Source of the DNA: Pogonophryne albipinna
Taxonomy: Eukaryota; Chordata; Actinopteri; Perciformes; Artedidraconidae
Assembly (NCBI GenBank): GCA_028583405.1
Contig: CM053256.1
Span: 23,099,325 to 23,163,324 of the forward strand
Reading direction: 5' to 3'
Length of the DNA: 64,000 bases
The translations under genes and the position numbers were made by a program. Positions within the stretch are counted from its first letter, which is position 1; each line of letters opens with the position of its first letter. Positions 1 through 12,900 of this stretch are shown piece after piece. The notes under the pieces were generated by a model. That model made no database searches. It was not told the origin of the DNA and saw nothing but the letters and a program-made list of their open reading frames with translations.

Positions 1-820
1 CTAAATGATCCCCCCCGCTCTCGGGGTGGACGCCCTCTCAGCCCTGGTCTGGCGGAAACACTGATTGTCACTATACATTTTTGACCAATGTATAACAAGT
101 GCCATTTGTTTCCTAAACAAATGACAAAATAGCATGTGGATGCACTACTACTGAGCTCTATTTAGAATGAGAAGAGTGTCAGAACTGTTCTTTAACACAT
201 ATGGCACTAACAGATCATAGCCACAGAAGCTTTAATAGAAATAGAATTGAAAACAATTTGCCATACTATGTTTTTCCACTGAGCTCTACATATAACTTAT
301 CACGGATCAGTGTTCTCTGTGTGTTCATCTTTGTAGTGAACATACAAAGAGGACTTTTACCTTCATGTTACATTAAGCCATTACAACCCAAGAATTGAAA
401 TGCACGCTTTGAAATGACGGCGCTTTGACAGATATCCCTCTTATAGAGAGTGTCTGCAGAGACTTGCTTATAATGCTTTTACTGTTAACTAAAAGCCTGA
501 TAGGTCAATTAAAGGCCACAGTCCAATCTGACTGAAGCCTGAGTCACAGTTTCCAAGAGGAGCTTTATATCTAATAGTATGATACACAGACTGAGTGTTC
601 TGTTTCAACGGGACCCAAGCTGAAGTCCATAATAAAAACCGCTGTTTGATCAGACAGAGTGTCATACAGAGATCATGCGCTTACTAACAATGTTTACTGC
701 GATGCTCTACAGCAAAAGTTCTGAAATCCTCAGGAGACCTTTGTTGAGTCATGGAGAGCCACAATAAACCATGACTTCTCTTCTTGGTCACAGAAGGTCG
801 GAACAGAAGTGCTTACTCAC

Positions 821-922
821 CGACTCGCACTCCCTGAGTTTCTTCTGGGCACTGTCAAAGTCAAAGTTCACGTACAGGCACTCCACAAACTCTGTAATAG
901 GATCCTTGTAAGTGTAAGACTC
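821..922 (-). CDS. eif3e: eif3e coding exon 9 (residues 285-318)
   Basis: The exon encodes [20 protein letters not shown], then [14 protein letters not shown], still inside the PCI domain. The acceptor is TTTTTCAG and the donor GTGAGT starts at 820. The next exon is not in the window, so bases 1-820 are the 5' part of intron 9. Confidence 0.96.
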
Positions 923-3900
923 CTGAAAAAAAGAAAGAAAGAAATATTATATAATCAAGTATTATGCTTTAAGACATTTATTTCTTAATCAAATCTTCTA
1001 TAGCTTAGAATTATAACAATTTAATGTTTAATAAAGTAGATGTATACTTCAGCATAAATATGTAATTTATGTTTATTGTGCAATTAAATAGAAGTGAGTA
1101 ATGTCCGAATATAAACATAATAAATAAATAATTAGATGTGGATATTTGTAATTTTTCTTGCCGTTCATTTAAAATATGATATGCCGTTTCAGATATTTGC
1201 CAATTCAGAGTTTTTTTTTTATCCCAAATAAAAAATATATAACTGACATCGATAACGATCATGCTGCATATGTGTGTATAACCAATCGACCACAAATAGT
1301 TTGACTGTTTTGACTGGCAATCTATTGAGGCGGTGCATCTCTGGAAATCATAAATCCTAGTTTGGTTGAAGGTAATGACTGGTAATAGATAGTCAGGAAA
1401 AACCACCTGCTGGGCACACAAGCTAAATAAAGATAACAATTTACAAAGGTCTGAGTGAAAACACATTTTGAACTCAAAGACAGAGACTCAGCCTGACCTG
1501 AGGCCACAGAGCAGAGAGCACTGGGCACATGTTTTAAAGATTACCCACAACCCACCAAGACAGTGCTCAGATCTCTGATGTAGGTACAATCACTGGTGGA
1601 GAAGACATTGGTACAGTAGCACATTAATCAGAAGTAATGTGTTTTGAGCTAGGACCAAAAATCTATATACACCAGCTGAGCTTAAAAAAGGGAAGCCCTA
1701 GTATGCTATTGGTTTACTAGGTTTGGGTATCGTTTAGATTTGAATGACATCAGTTCCGCTTATTGATTAAGGTTGTTAATTGTTCTTGATTTCAGTTATT
1801 TAAGGGGTTAAAAAACAGTCACATGCCTACTCACAGGAAAGCCCTAACACTAACTCTGACCCTTGGTTACCGGGCATTTTGGATTTGGTTCTTACTCTAT
1901 ACTGAGTTTTGGTTCCTTAACCTTCTAATGTAATGGTCAGACTTACTCATCCTCTAACGTATATGGCCTACAAGCAAAGACCTGGTAGCCATGTACACTT
2001 TGTTGTAAAATAAAACAATTAATTGTAATACCTGCTGAATGACCTTCACCAAATCCTTCAGGACCTGCCGACGCTTGCGGACATCCTTGTTTGTGATGAT
2101 GGCTGTGGTCAGGTAACGCAGGATGTGTGGGCACATAGTCTGGATAGCATTGAGGTACCTGGAAAGAGTGAAGGATAATTACTGATGTAAGCAAAGACAT
2201 GATCTTTACAAGGACACATAATAGAACATCTTGGCTGCCTTTTGGGCTCCTGGCATTTAGCACACAGGGGAAGCCTTTGCGGCTAAAACAGATAAATGTC
2301 CTGACAGGACCCCTCGCTTCTGGACATGGGTCGCAGCTTTAAGCCGTCTCTTTCATTAGTGTCCTACCAAGAGGGGAGGAGGAAAAGGAAACCCTGGCAA
2401 GAAGATATAGATCAGTGAGCAGGGACCTGCTCAGTAGCTGAAACACAATCCATCAGGGACTGATGTTCCAACCACAGGTCAACTAGCTCAGCGCTGAACA
2501 CAAGAGACAGGACGCTGCTAACAGGCTGACTCTAATCCCACACCAACTGTGGAGACTAGGGCTGCAACAAACGACTAATTTGATTATCGATTAATGAAAC
2601 GATTAATCGATTATTCGGATCGTTAAGGTTTTAACTACTACTTATATCGATACTGCTTATCGATCCGGTCATTTTAACGATAGTATTAACGGTTCTTTTT
2701 ACAAGAAATAAGGTAAACTAACTAAACAAATTGTGAACAAAACTAACATTGCTTTTTATTTTAATTAAATGCATAATATTTCACATCAAAAGAAACAACA
2801 GTGTTTTAACAAATCATATTAAATAATCTGATAACAGAACTGTAAACAGAATAGCTGAAACTTTAACAAAATAAATAACTCGGGTACCTCTAACCATGGG
2901 CGTAGGAAGCATCCTGAATGTGGGGGGGACATTTTTAAAGGGGGGTGTGGGGGTCCTCCCCCACGAAATAAAATAGATTTCCTGTATTCTGGTGCGTTTT
3001 AACAGGTGGTTTGATACTTTTATGTGGCTATACTAGCATGAGGGAAATGATGGGTACATTTTGTAATTTCATCCAGTTGTAAAGAAAGGAAACATATTTG
3101 ATTATTAATTCAGAGCCGTCTTTGAATTAATAAAAAGCAGTTTAAATGCCCATGTTTTTGTACATTTATATACAACAATACATATTTGTGAGTGCATTGA
3201 GAGATATTGTTGTGGAGAGTCATTTATATATAAATCGCAAAATACATTGTGAATCCTTCTGTGAGCATTTATTAATATTTGAGACTGATCTGACCTCCAT
3301 ACAGATGTTAAGTTCACCTAGAAATGGTATCATTGACTTAAATGTTCAAATAAATGTTGCTCTTCTGTCTATATTGGTCATATGATGCCCCTTGACTGAA
3401 ATGTTTCCTTTCAATATCCCCACTGATTTCCTTAAAATTCTGGGATGAGATGGATGGATGATTCAATGTTGATGAAAGGGAAACTGTCATTTCCCTTTCA
3501 TCAACATTGAATCATAACAAGTCATACTGAATGTAAATACAACTGACTCTAAAGTAAGTCCCAGTCTGTGACATTGGACATTTTGAAGACTCAAAGTCCC
3601 AAGCAGTAGAATATTAGCTAGTCTATGTAATGTGCCACAGAAAATAAACAGTTAACTGAATACTGGGATGGAAATGGCCTATAAGCACTCGAGTAAAACA
3701 TAATCACACACAAAAAGCTTCTGAATGATAAGAAGTATAATTAAAACATAATGCAAATTACCATTTTGAGAGAGAGTACCTTAAAGCAGGGGTTCCCAAC
3801 CCCCAGGTGTTACTGCCGGGCCGCGAAATAGCTGTGAGTTTATCGTAATATTTGCAGAATTATAAATATATAAAAATATTTTATCATAATATTTTTTTTC

Positions 3901-6900
3901 AAAACGTGTTTAATTTTCGCACCTTATACCAGTCATATTATTTCATCCAGTAGCCTAGATCATCTTTCACCAGATAGCCGTTGAAAATGGCTTTTGTGAT
4001 GTTCCTCAGCCTGGTCTCAGCTGTGGCTCAGCCTGGTCTCAGCCTCTCGTGCGCACGAGAAAGTTACCGGTGCGCCAAGTAGGAAGAGGAGCGCACAGGA
4101 GACAACCGTTACATTGCAGACTGTTATGTTGATATGGGGAAATGGCAGTGCATACATTATTTGAGATATATTTCAAACTCTGACTTCATTTTAAGGACAT
4201 GTCGGCCAGGGGTGTAGAGCTATTTGTTTAAGCACCGGATTGGCAAAACAGGAGAGTAAACCAGTCTGCCTTGATCTATGAATTCATGTCCGGGACTCTC
4301 ACGGTATCTGCTGCCCGCAGCTGTTTTATAGAACGAAAACCTCCTTCACTTCATGAAATGGCTGCAGGCAGCATCAGGAGGCAGCGGGACGTGTAACTCC
4401 GCCTCTGAGAAGTGCAGCACCAGCGGGTAAAGAGCTGTGCCTTTTTACGCACCGCCTTCGCTGTGTTTACCTTCATCAGAACAGCTTAAGAGTGACTGCA
4501 GGCTGCTACGTATTAACCACACACACCTCTACACACATCGAACTGCCCGATTACTTATTATGGAATGGAGTTGATAGTGAAGCACTGACACAGCGCTCTA
4601 CAGAGTGCGGCGAGTGGATAGACCGATTCACGGACTTTCCACATGGTAAAAGTGGGGGGGTCTAAACTAATCATTTGAAAAAGTGGGGGGGACTTGTCCC
4701 ACCCTCATATAATGGCTGCGACGCCCATGCCTCTAATCATTAACCTATGTTTTTATAACTGAGTTAACTATGTGTTGCTGCTAGCATACATAACACCTGA
4801 CGTGGAAACGTTACTCGTGGATGGGGCTACTAGAAAGACAGTCGAACCCGGTGCATTCCTCCGTCTGGATGTGGAGCACTTTTGCTAAATGTTTAGACAA
4901 ATTGCTCGTGTTACCGCCCTTACATGCAAAACTCTTATTGCACTTTTGGCAACGAGCATTGTCCACATCGAGACGGCTAAAGTTTAACCACACCTCGGAG
5001 CGCGTTCTCTCTGCCATCTCTGCAGTGTGTGTGTGTTGCATGCATGTAGCAGCTGCGTGTGTGTGTAAACTGCCCCGCCCCCTCGCAAGCAGGCGGGGGA
5101 GAGATCTCTCGTCTGAATTGTGAAGATCGAAAATACATTATAGACGCATTTTGTAGTCATATTGCATATTAGAAACGGAGTTGGCTACTAAGACTGCGAT
5201 ATAATGTTTATGTAGCAATAATACATATGACATATGTTTTAAATGTCTCCTGTACCGATAAAAAAGAACGATGACGTTGGAGCTTAACGGGTGTAGAACA
5301 TACGTGATGACGTCACCAACGAATCGACGACTGAATTAGTTGCCAACTAATTTGGTAATCGATTTTAATCGATTAAGTCGATTAGTTGTTGCACCCCTAG
5401 TGGAGACAGGGTTCTGTAAAAACAGCATGTAAGGTCTGCACACACAAACACACACCATATTGCTTGTCAAGCTGGCAATCAACATCAACTGCATCACCAA
5501 AACTCCCTAGTGTTTTTTAATATCCATCTTTGAACTTTACCCTCCACCCAACCCCAAATTGATCAAATTAGATCTGAAAAGAGGAAGTGGAGTGGGCCCC
5601 TTCATGTCTCCTATAGCTGAGGCCGGAGGAACACATGGTGTTCAGAGAAAGACAGCCGGCAGCAGTTTAATTAGCTGAAACAATTAAAGGGACAGGGGGA
5701 CCTGTGGCAGTAGTGATGTAGAGTCTAAAAACAGCAGTGGGCTGCTCGGCAAAGCCATCATGTTTCTGGTTTTAGAAGATCACTCCCTCTCCCTCCCTCC
5801 TTCCTTTTGTAGTTGCTTGACTCCCGTGGAAAACCGCAATGCTCCGCGCTGTGTTCCTGATTAACTTACACCTACTCACTCTCTAGGGGGGGGCTCCAAT
5901 AGCAAGCGATCCTGCATGAGTCACTGTACCATATCTGCAGGGCATTCACCCAACTCCACTTAGGGGACTTCATCTTTTTTGGAGTTTTGAGGCAACTGGA
6001 CTGGTTTGCTGAAGATGCTACAGAAGCATGCAGCCAAGAAATCAAGTATAAATTCAGATTTATTCTGTTAAAAGGTGTGTGTGGGGGTTGGGGAGGGGGT
6101 GAGTGGAGGGAGAACATACAAGGACGTGGGACAGGGTACAACAAGGTCACGTTTTGTGGCCATTTTATAAAAGAAAATCACGTTGAACAATAAAACGAGC
6201 GATATAGACCAGTGGTTCACCACCAGGGGTCCGTAATGGAGTTCCAGTCAGTCTCCAGTAAAATGAGGAATAGTTTATTTTTGCGATTCACACACATTCG
6301 CAAACCATAGACCAGGCCATCAAGAGCAAAACAAAGTATCTTGCCAAAGGACACCTAAACATGTTGACTACAGGGGCTTATGTTGAAAGTAAATTGACTT
6401 TCTTATTGGAGGACGACCAGTCTACTTCCTAAGCAACGTCCACCCTGAATAACAACAAATATATTTTTTAGATGGCGGTTCAAAAAGCGACATTTTATGA
6501 AATTGTGTTCTGTGACCTTAATGGGCATCATTTTATGGGTTTGTTGACACGAAAGCTTTTCAGAACCAATGACTATCAAGTAAGTCAGATATAGTACACA
6601 AACAAGTTTTTACACAAACAAGTTTTTGGACCAACATCTGCTGACAGCAGGGGTAAGGGAGGTCATATATGAAGCTGAAGGCCAGCTGCTGGTCACCGAC
6701 TCCAGCCAAAGGAAGTACTGGTCAAAAGATGGGAAACAAGAGCCAAGCCTCAGTGGGGAAAACATGAGGTTTCTAGACTGTGAAACTGCAAAGCACACAA
6801 AACTACCTCAGTTTGTCCACACAGATGGTTGGGTGAGCATTTCATGAGTAATTATTGGGCAGGCCTCTTTAATCATGCGCAATAAAATTAAAAACGGGAG

Positions 6901-9900
6901 TAAAATTCAGGGAACCAGACATTTGAGTGCGCTGTGTTGTGGTCGCCCGTCATACTGTCTGTGGAGGCCAATCATCTGTACAATTATACAAGCCTGCAAT
7001 CAGAACAGGGGGGAGGGAGCAAAGACATCAGAATGGGCGGTGTGCAAATGTCAACGCAGTGTATAAGTTTCCGATCTGCGATACACATGGCCTCGTTCTA
7101 CGACTTGGAGAGTAAACAGACCACACGAAAACACACACTTCTGAAACCACTTTAAAAATACCAGCGGGGGTCATGATGGAGCCCAACACCCGAAAATGTG
7201 TTATTAAAGCAAATGGTTTTCTCTAAATCAACTTAATGTTAGAAAAAAAACAATCACTGACCTTTTCTCTAAATCATCTGAGCATTTAGAATTTAGCTAC
7301 AATGCAATATAATTTCATATGGACCAAATGACAAAAAACAGAGATACATAACCACACACATACAGCTCACATGTCCAATAAGTCCAAAACATACATACAA
7401 ATGGTCACATTACCAACACAACAGAAGAAAACTATTTTGGGTTAGGATGATCATTTGTTGAAATACTCAAAGTTGCTGTACAGTCTCTCAGAAGTATTAA
7501 GTGGCAGCTTTTGGGTGAATTGACCAAACAATAACTATGCCAAATCAATTTAGGCCAATTTTCAGGAATAGTGCTGAACATTACTTTGCTGCTGTTGTTT
7601 GGTAGAAAAAACGTTTAGTTTACATAGAATCTCGACCATTGTGATCTTTGAAGCAACACTAACTACACAGACATGCATATTTTTTAATTCAGAGAGAAGA
7701 TTTTGCCAAAAGGAAAAGATAACAGTCTATGGATTTCAACTTAGCTTTATGGTACAACCAGGCTACAGAACCATTCCTTTCATGTTGCGATCGTTTAGTG
7801 GAAAGGGATCTTATCTTTACAACTGCTTCCTGGTATTCTTCTCGACATTTCCTGGATGTAAAATCTTAAAAGGGTTAAAACAGGAAAATGTATGAGAAAT
7901 TGTACTTACTGTGGCTGATACAGAAAGAGCTCAATGATATTGTCTCTGCCTTTGGGGTGGTTGAAGAAGACAAAGAGGGACCAGTGAATGAGCCATGTCC
8001 TCTGCTGGAGGGCCTGGAGCGGGGAGGTGACAGTCTGGAAAGGACAAAGATAGGAAAATAGACACGGTTAGGGTTAGAAGAGAAACAAGGTGAAAACAAA
8101 GTACAAAACAAAAGCTATTCTCCCATAAGGCACAACAAAACCAAGCCCTACTCTCCCAAATGGTCATCAATCAAACTTGTAACCACTTCATACTAAAATC
8201 CAAATTCTTAAGTGGTCTGATAAGTGTGTGTGTGTGTGGGTATATGCCACAGCAGAGCCCTCCTGAAAATGAAATGTCAATATGGGAGTCTATGTAAGGG
8301 AATCTAAATTTGGTATCAAAATCTGAGAAGTGGAGCATTTACGTTGTTATCGATAGTCTCCCTCAGGCGGGTGAGGTCCTCCATGGCAGCCTCCCAGTTC
8401 TGCATCAGGATCTCAGAGGCCAGCTTGCCCCACAGGGAGTTCAGGGCATTCCTGTCTGTAGCCGGGACCTTTGGAACAAACACAGTGCATTATTCAAACC
8501 TGAAGCAAACAACATTAAAACAAACATTTTACTCCAACTGGTTGACATACACAGTGACGCTGGGCTTGAGTTTGCCACTGCTTGTTTGGCTTCAGTGGCA
8601 CTACTGAACTGGATAAATGGATTAAAGTATGTCATCCGAAGGGAATGGAACTGAACAGAAAAATATTAAGACTGTTAAGGTTACTTACTATTAGGGATGG
8701 GAATTTGAAAGCAAATGTATATTTGAATATTCGAACCCCCAAAAAACGGTTAACCGAAATGTACATATCCTATATAAAAAAAATTCTAAAAAATGTTTTC
8801 AATAATTTTTGGAAATAAATAAATACATGTTCAAATAAGTGTAGAAACCAAGTCGAATTTGTCAAATGTATTGAACTGGTGATCACAGTTTGACAGCTAT
8901 AGGCCTACGGCTTTCATGTGCGGGATTCACAATCAGCCCAGCTGTAGAGAAGACCCTCTCAGCTGGAACGGAGGTTGCGGGTATAGCAAGGTATAGCATG
9001 TATATATAAGTTTAATTTGGCATAGTTTGACCTCTACACCGCACTCACTAACCTGGTCGAAATATTTCCACACAGTACTCCTTTTTGATGCCATGTCTGT
9101 TGTGTAGGACTCTTCTTAGAGTGTAAATAATTACCGGACTATGACTGGTAAAATATGTTGAATACCGGCAAAACTAAATCTCTCCTGTCAAAATGTCTAT
9201 GTACTTTGCCGCCACACACGGTTGCCAAGCAGCGCTTATTGTTGTTTAGGCTGGCCACTCATGTGTCGCGAGTGTTGACAGGGGGCGGGGGAGCACGCTC
9301 ATGAACTGTTAGCGCCGGGAACCTCGCAACGGCTGCGGAGCGCATTTGGGCATAAGATGAGGTTTGAGTCTGCGTGATCTGCGTGTAGGGAGGGGCAGCA
9401 GCCATACCATTGGCTAGAACTAGCTAGATCTGATGGATTTGGACATAAACGCGAGTGAAGTATAACCGGACGCGAGAGAGAGAGATCAGCACCTGCAGCT
9501 CTGCCCGCTGTGAGGGACCGGTGAGCGGAGCAAAACACACCTTTAGACGTCACCTAACACATTTAGCTATGGCACTGTCGTATACATTGAATTATTCCAT
9601 TTGATAATATGTAATCAACTTAGGCATCCCTCCCAAAAAAACTTTTTTTTTAAATTAATAACTCATTCGAATACCTGAATAATTATTCGAATACCTGAAT
9701 AATTTCGAATAATCGATTAATCGTTCCCATCCCTACTTAATATATGGGCTTAGTTGCAGCAAGCATTTCACATCTGTTGTCATGTTTGCTGTTAAGAGTC
9801 CAACAATTTCATATTATAGTTTCCATAAAGTTAGGGTATACACAATAGAAAAGAACGGTCAAATCTGATGAGGCAGAGGCCCTAGACATTTTTTTCATGG

Positions 9901-12900
9901 ATATGAGAAAGGATCTCATGCCATAACACGGCATGCTATAACACTTAAATAAAGAAGAAAACTGTATTAATATCAACAGATTTATTAAAAAATATATTTT
10001 AATCCTCCTACATTACAAACCAGAAATAGCCAAAAGTGTGCAAATGACTTAAATTAATTGAAAAATGAGCTGACCTCTGATGGGAGGTGCAGACACACTT
10101 CACAAAGGGATGGCAGAAAACTCTGCACAGTACAAGCTTTGATGGAAAAAGCAAATCACGTACAACGAGTTGGAGCACTAGCCAATATAATTGCAAGTGT
10201 TAAATAGTGATGTCACTATGTTATTGAAGTAAACAAATGAGTCCAATGGAGGCGTTACAGGCAGGGTGGGGAGTGTGTGGGAGAAAAACTTCCTCTGATG
10301 TGAACTTTGGGATTTAAGCCTTTGCAGACCATTTACATGCACAAAAACCTATTAAACGTTAGTACATGTTTCCAGTGAGATTTGCTTTGTTAAACTTTTT
10401 CTTTGCAAGCTTGACCCCATCAGTCTTGAGAATGATAATTACAATAATATCCCTCCATTACCTTGGGTAACTGTCGTTATCACAAGGTAATTAGGCTGAA
10501 ATATGAACTGACGCTAACAAGACACATCTTTGTGAGCATAATCACTCTGAAAAAAAGTTGCAGGCTACTGTTTCTGATTTCCAGAACAGTCTAAAACAAA
10601 CAAAAAGGGGAATCAGGTAATGGAACACAGGTTGAGAATGCCTCTGAACCTCGGCCGAGGCAATCACTCGCAAGTAGTGGACATTGGACTACACCCTAGG
10701 GCTCATGGGAAACTCTGTGCCACGATGGTTCAAGGAAAACTCTGTGCCATGATGGTTCACGATAACGGCAAACACCAGACGCAAAGACATGAGTCAAGCA
10801 GGAAGTCAGGGTGGGTGTCTGCTGAGTGGCCAGAGAAACCGAGATCCTAACCACACGCCCCCGTAAGCCGTTGGACAGCCGCTAAAGTGGACCGTGAGAC
10901 ACGACAGATGTCCAAGCAGAGGAAACACTATAAAAAGAACTGGTTTCCGCTGGAACCCCACAAATTGGCGAGATTATTTGGAGATAGAGGGTTTGAGTTG
11001 CACTCTGATAACATTTCCACTCACGAGACGGTGGCAGGTAAGGGGAAAATATTTGGAAAATCTCCCCTAGTATTTCCCCAAAGGAGAACACAGTAACATG
11101 GTGTTTCCATCCATCCAGTGGAGTAACAGAGTTTCTTTGATCACAGAGCACAACTTGGGTCCATTACAAATGAAAGTGCAGAAGTCACAAGAATGATCAG
11201 TATTGTAACAGCTAGAAGAAGAAAAAAAATTGGCTCCACTGCCGGTAGAAAGGTCAACGTTTCATCTGGTGAAAGTGTTTTGTTTGTTATTTTTTTCCCT
11301 CCCCTGTAAGTCCCCGCCTGCTACGTTTGGCTGACCTCCAGGTCATTATGGCAGCTATCTACACACACACAAACACACACACACAAACACACAGTCTGGC
11401 TTTCACTAGTGGCCATGCTAGAAAAGTTTCAGTACCTGGGTTTTTCCAGCAGTTACCTTAAGTTTCCATTGGTTTGTGAAATGGGCACACTTTCGCTGAC
11501 TGACCAGCAACAATAAATGTACTGTGCTGGGGATCCGTCGGGATACTCAATCTTTATTCTTAACATTCAATCCCTGCATTAAGTGATGATATGAATAAGT
11601 TGCTCTTTTCGGGCTAGGCCGCACTGTAACAAGACCTGGGGCATGGATTTTGCAAGGCTGGCTTCCTTCGTTTAATTGACTGGGTTTCCCACGTTAAATG
11701 ACTTTATGGAGCCTCGCCTCACCTCTCCCATATGGGGGGAGGGAGAGACAGACAAGGGGCCTGTGAGGATGGGAGGTCCACTAAAGATGGAAAAGAGGGG
11801 AGGGGGAGAGCGGTATACAGACTCCTAATGAAATCTATTTCTACCTTTTCCTCGGCTAAAAAGCTTTTTGCATTGTCAAGAGTAAGACACAGATATCTAG
11901 TTACAAAGCCTGATCTGCCTGGAACTTAAAATGAGGGGTATAACTATTTGAGGGGTAAAAAGAAAAAAATAATCTGTTGGACTTTGTACAACATACCTCA
12001 ATTAAAGCAATTTTGGTTTTATTTAGACTGAGTTGCAAAGCCATAAACAATTGTTGTTGGAACAGTGGGATATATCCCTTGAAAGCTTTTGAAGACTTTC
12101 CTTAATGCCTTTTTTTTGTTTTTTAGGGCGTGGAAGTGGAAAGCTAGGGCGAATTACCCTTCATCTTGTCTCGGATGTGACTCTTCCTTCTGCAGATTTA
12201 AGCAGATCAGTGAAAAACCCATCATATGAAGTACCCAACTGCTTTGGGTTAAGAGGGTTGTTTGTAGAGAAGAGGGTTCATCATCGCTCCAAGTGCCTGC
12301 CAAGTTTTTCACTCCGACATATGAATGTGCATGGCTAGCCAGAGTCAGTGACATCCAAAAGACAACAGTGTAGTATCAGATGTCAATTAGAATGAGAACA
12401 AAAAGGTTGTCTTAATGTTTTTCTCTCTAATGAATAGACAAAATGTTGATCTTATTCTAGCCCATTCTCTCAGGGCTGGCTTTGGCATTAGTCCTTGCTT
12501 CACCGCAAAGCTAAATGCTGAACCAAAGACAAACAAAAGCAGGAGGAGTCTTCCTTTGAGGACAAGTGAGTGACACTTGGAAAGCACTCACAATGCAGGC
12601 TGGTTCCACTGGTCATTATAGGGCATTCAGTTGATTTGAACTTACTTACACTGGATGTCTTCAAAAGGAGTCGAAATAAAGCTACATTTGCGCTATAATT
12701 TGGGTTCATTTTTAAATGAGGCCAAAATCTAACCAACGGGGGAGGGGGGGTGCTACAAGCTTGAAGTTGCCTTACAATGTGCCCTTGAAGGCAGCTTCAG
12801 AGTAGGCTACAATTGACGCCACCAAGGCGCTTCTGCTTGCATAAGTAATGATGGAAGCACCTTGGATACTAACCTCAGATGCTGTAAAGTTCACACACTT

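Larger units (their letters stand above)
2557..5399 (-). mobile_element. hAT DNA transposon copy in eif3e intron 7, internally rearranged
   Basis: Ends TAGGGCTGCAACAA and TTGTTGCACCCCTA are near-perfect terminal inverted repeats, followed inward on both sides by ATCGATTAAT-like sequence. The copy is flanked by a perfect 8-bp target duplication, GTGGAGAC, at 2549-2556 and 5400-5407, diagnostic of hAT-type insertion. A minus-strand BED-type zinc finger (4811-5041) is the remnant of the transposase N terminus. A second element occupies 2895-4729 and has replaced or interrupted the transposase body. Not capable of autonomous movement. Confidence 0.9.

Noticed and set aside
1011..1466. 151-codon minus-strand frame in eif3e intron 8
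   Set aside because: AT-rich, no motif, between two confirmed exons of the same strand and not joined to them by valid splicing.
3785..3830. Third nested hAT starting CAGGGGTTCCCAACC
   Set aside because: The start resembles Charlie-type ends but no matching right end or target duplication was found.
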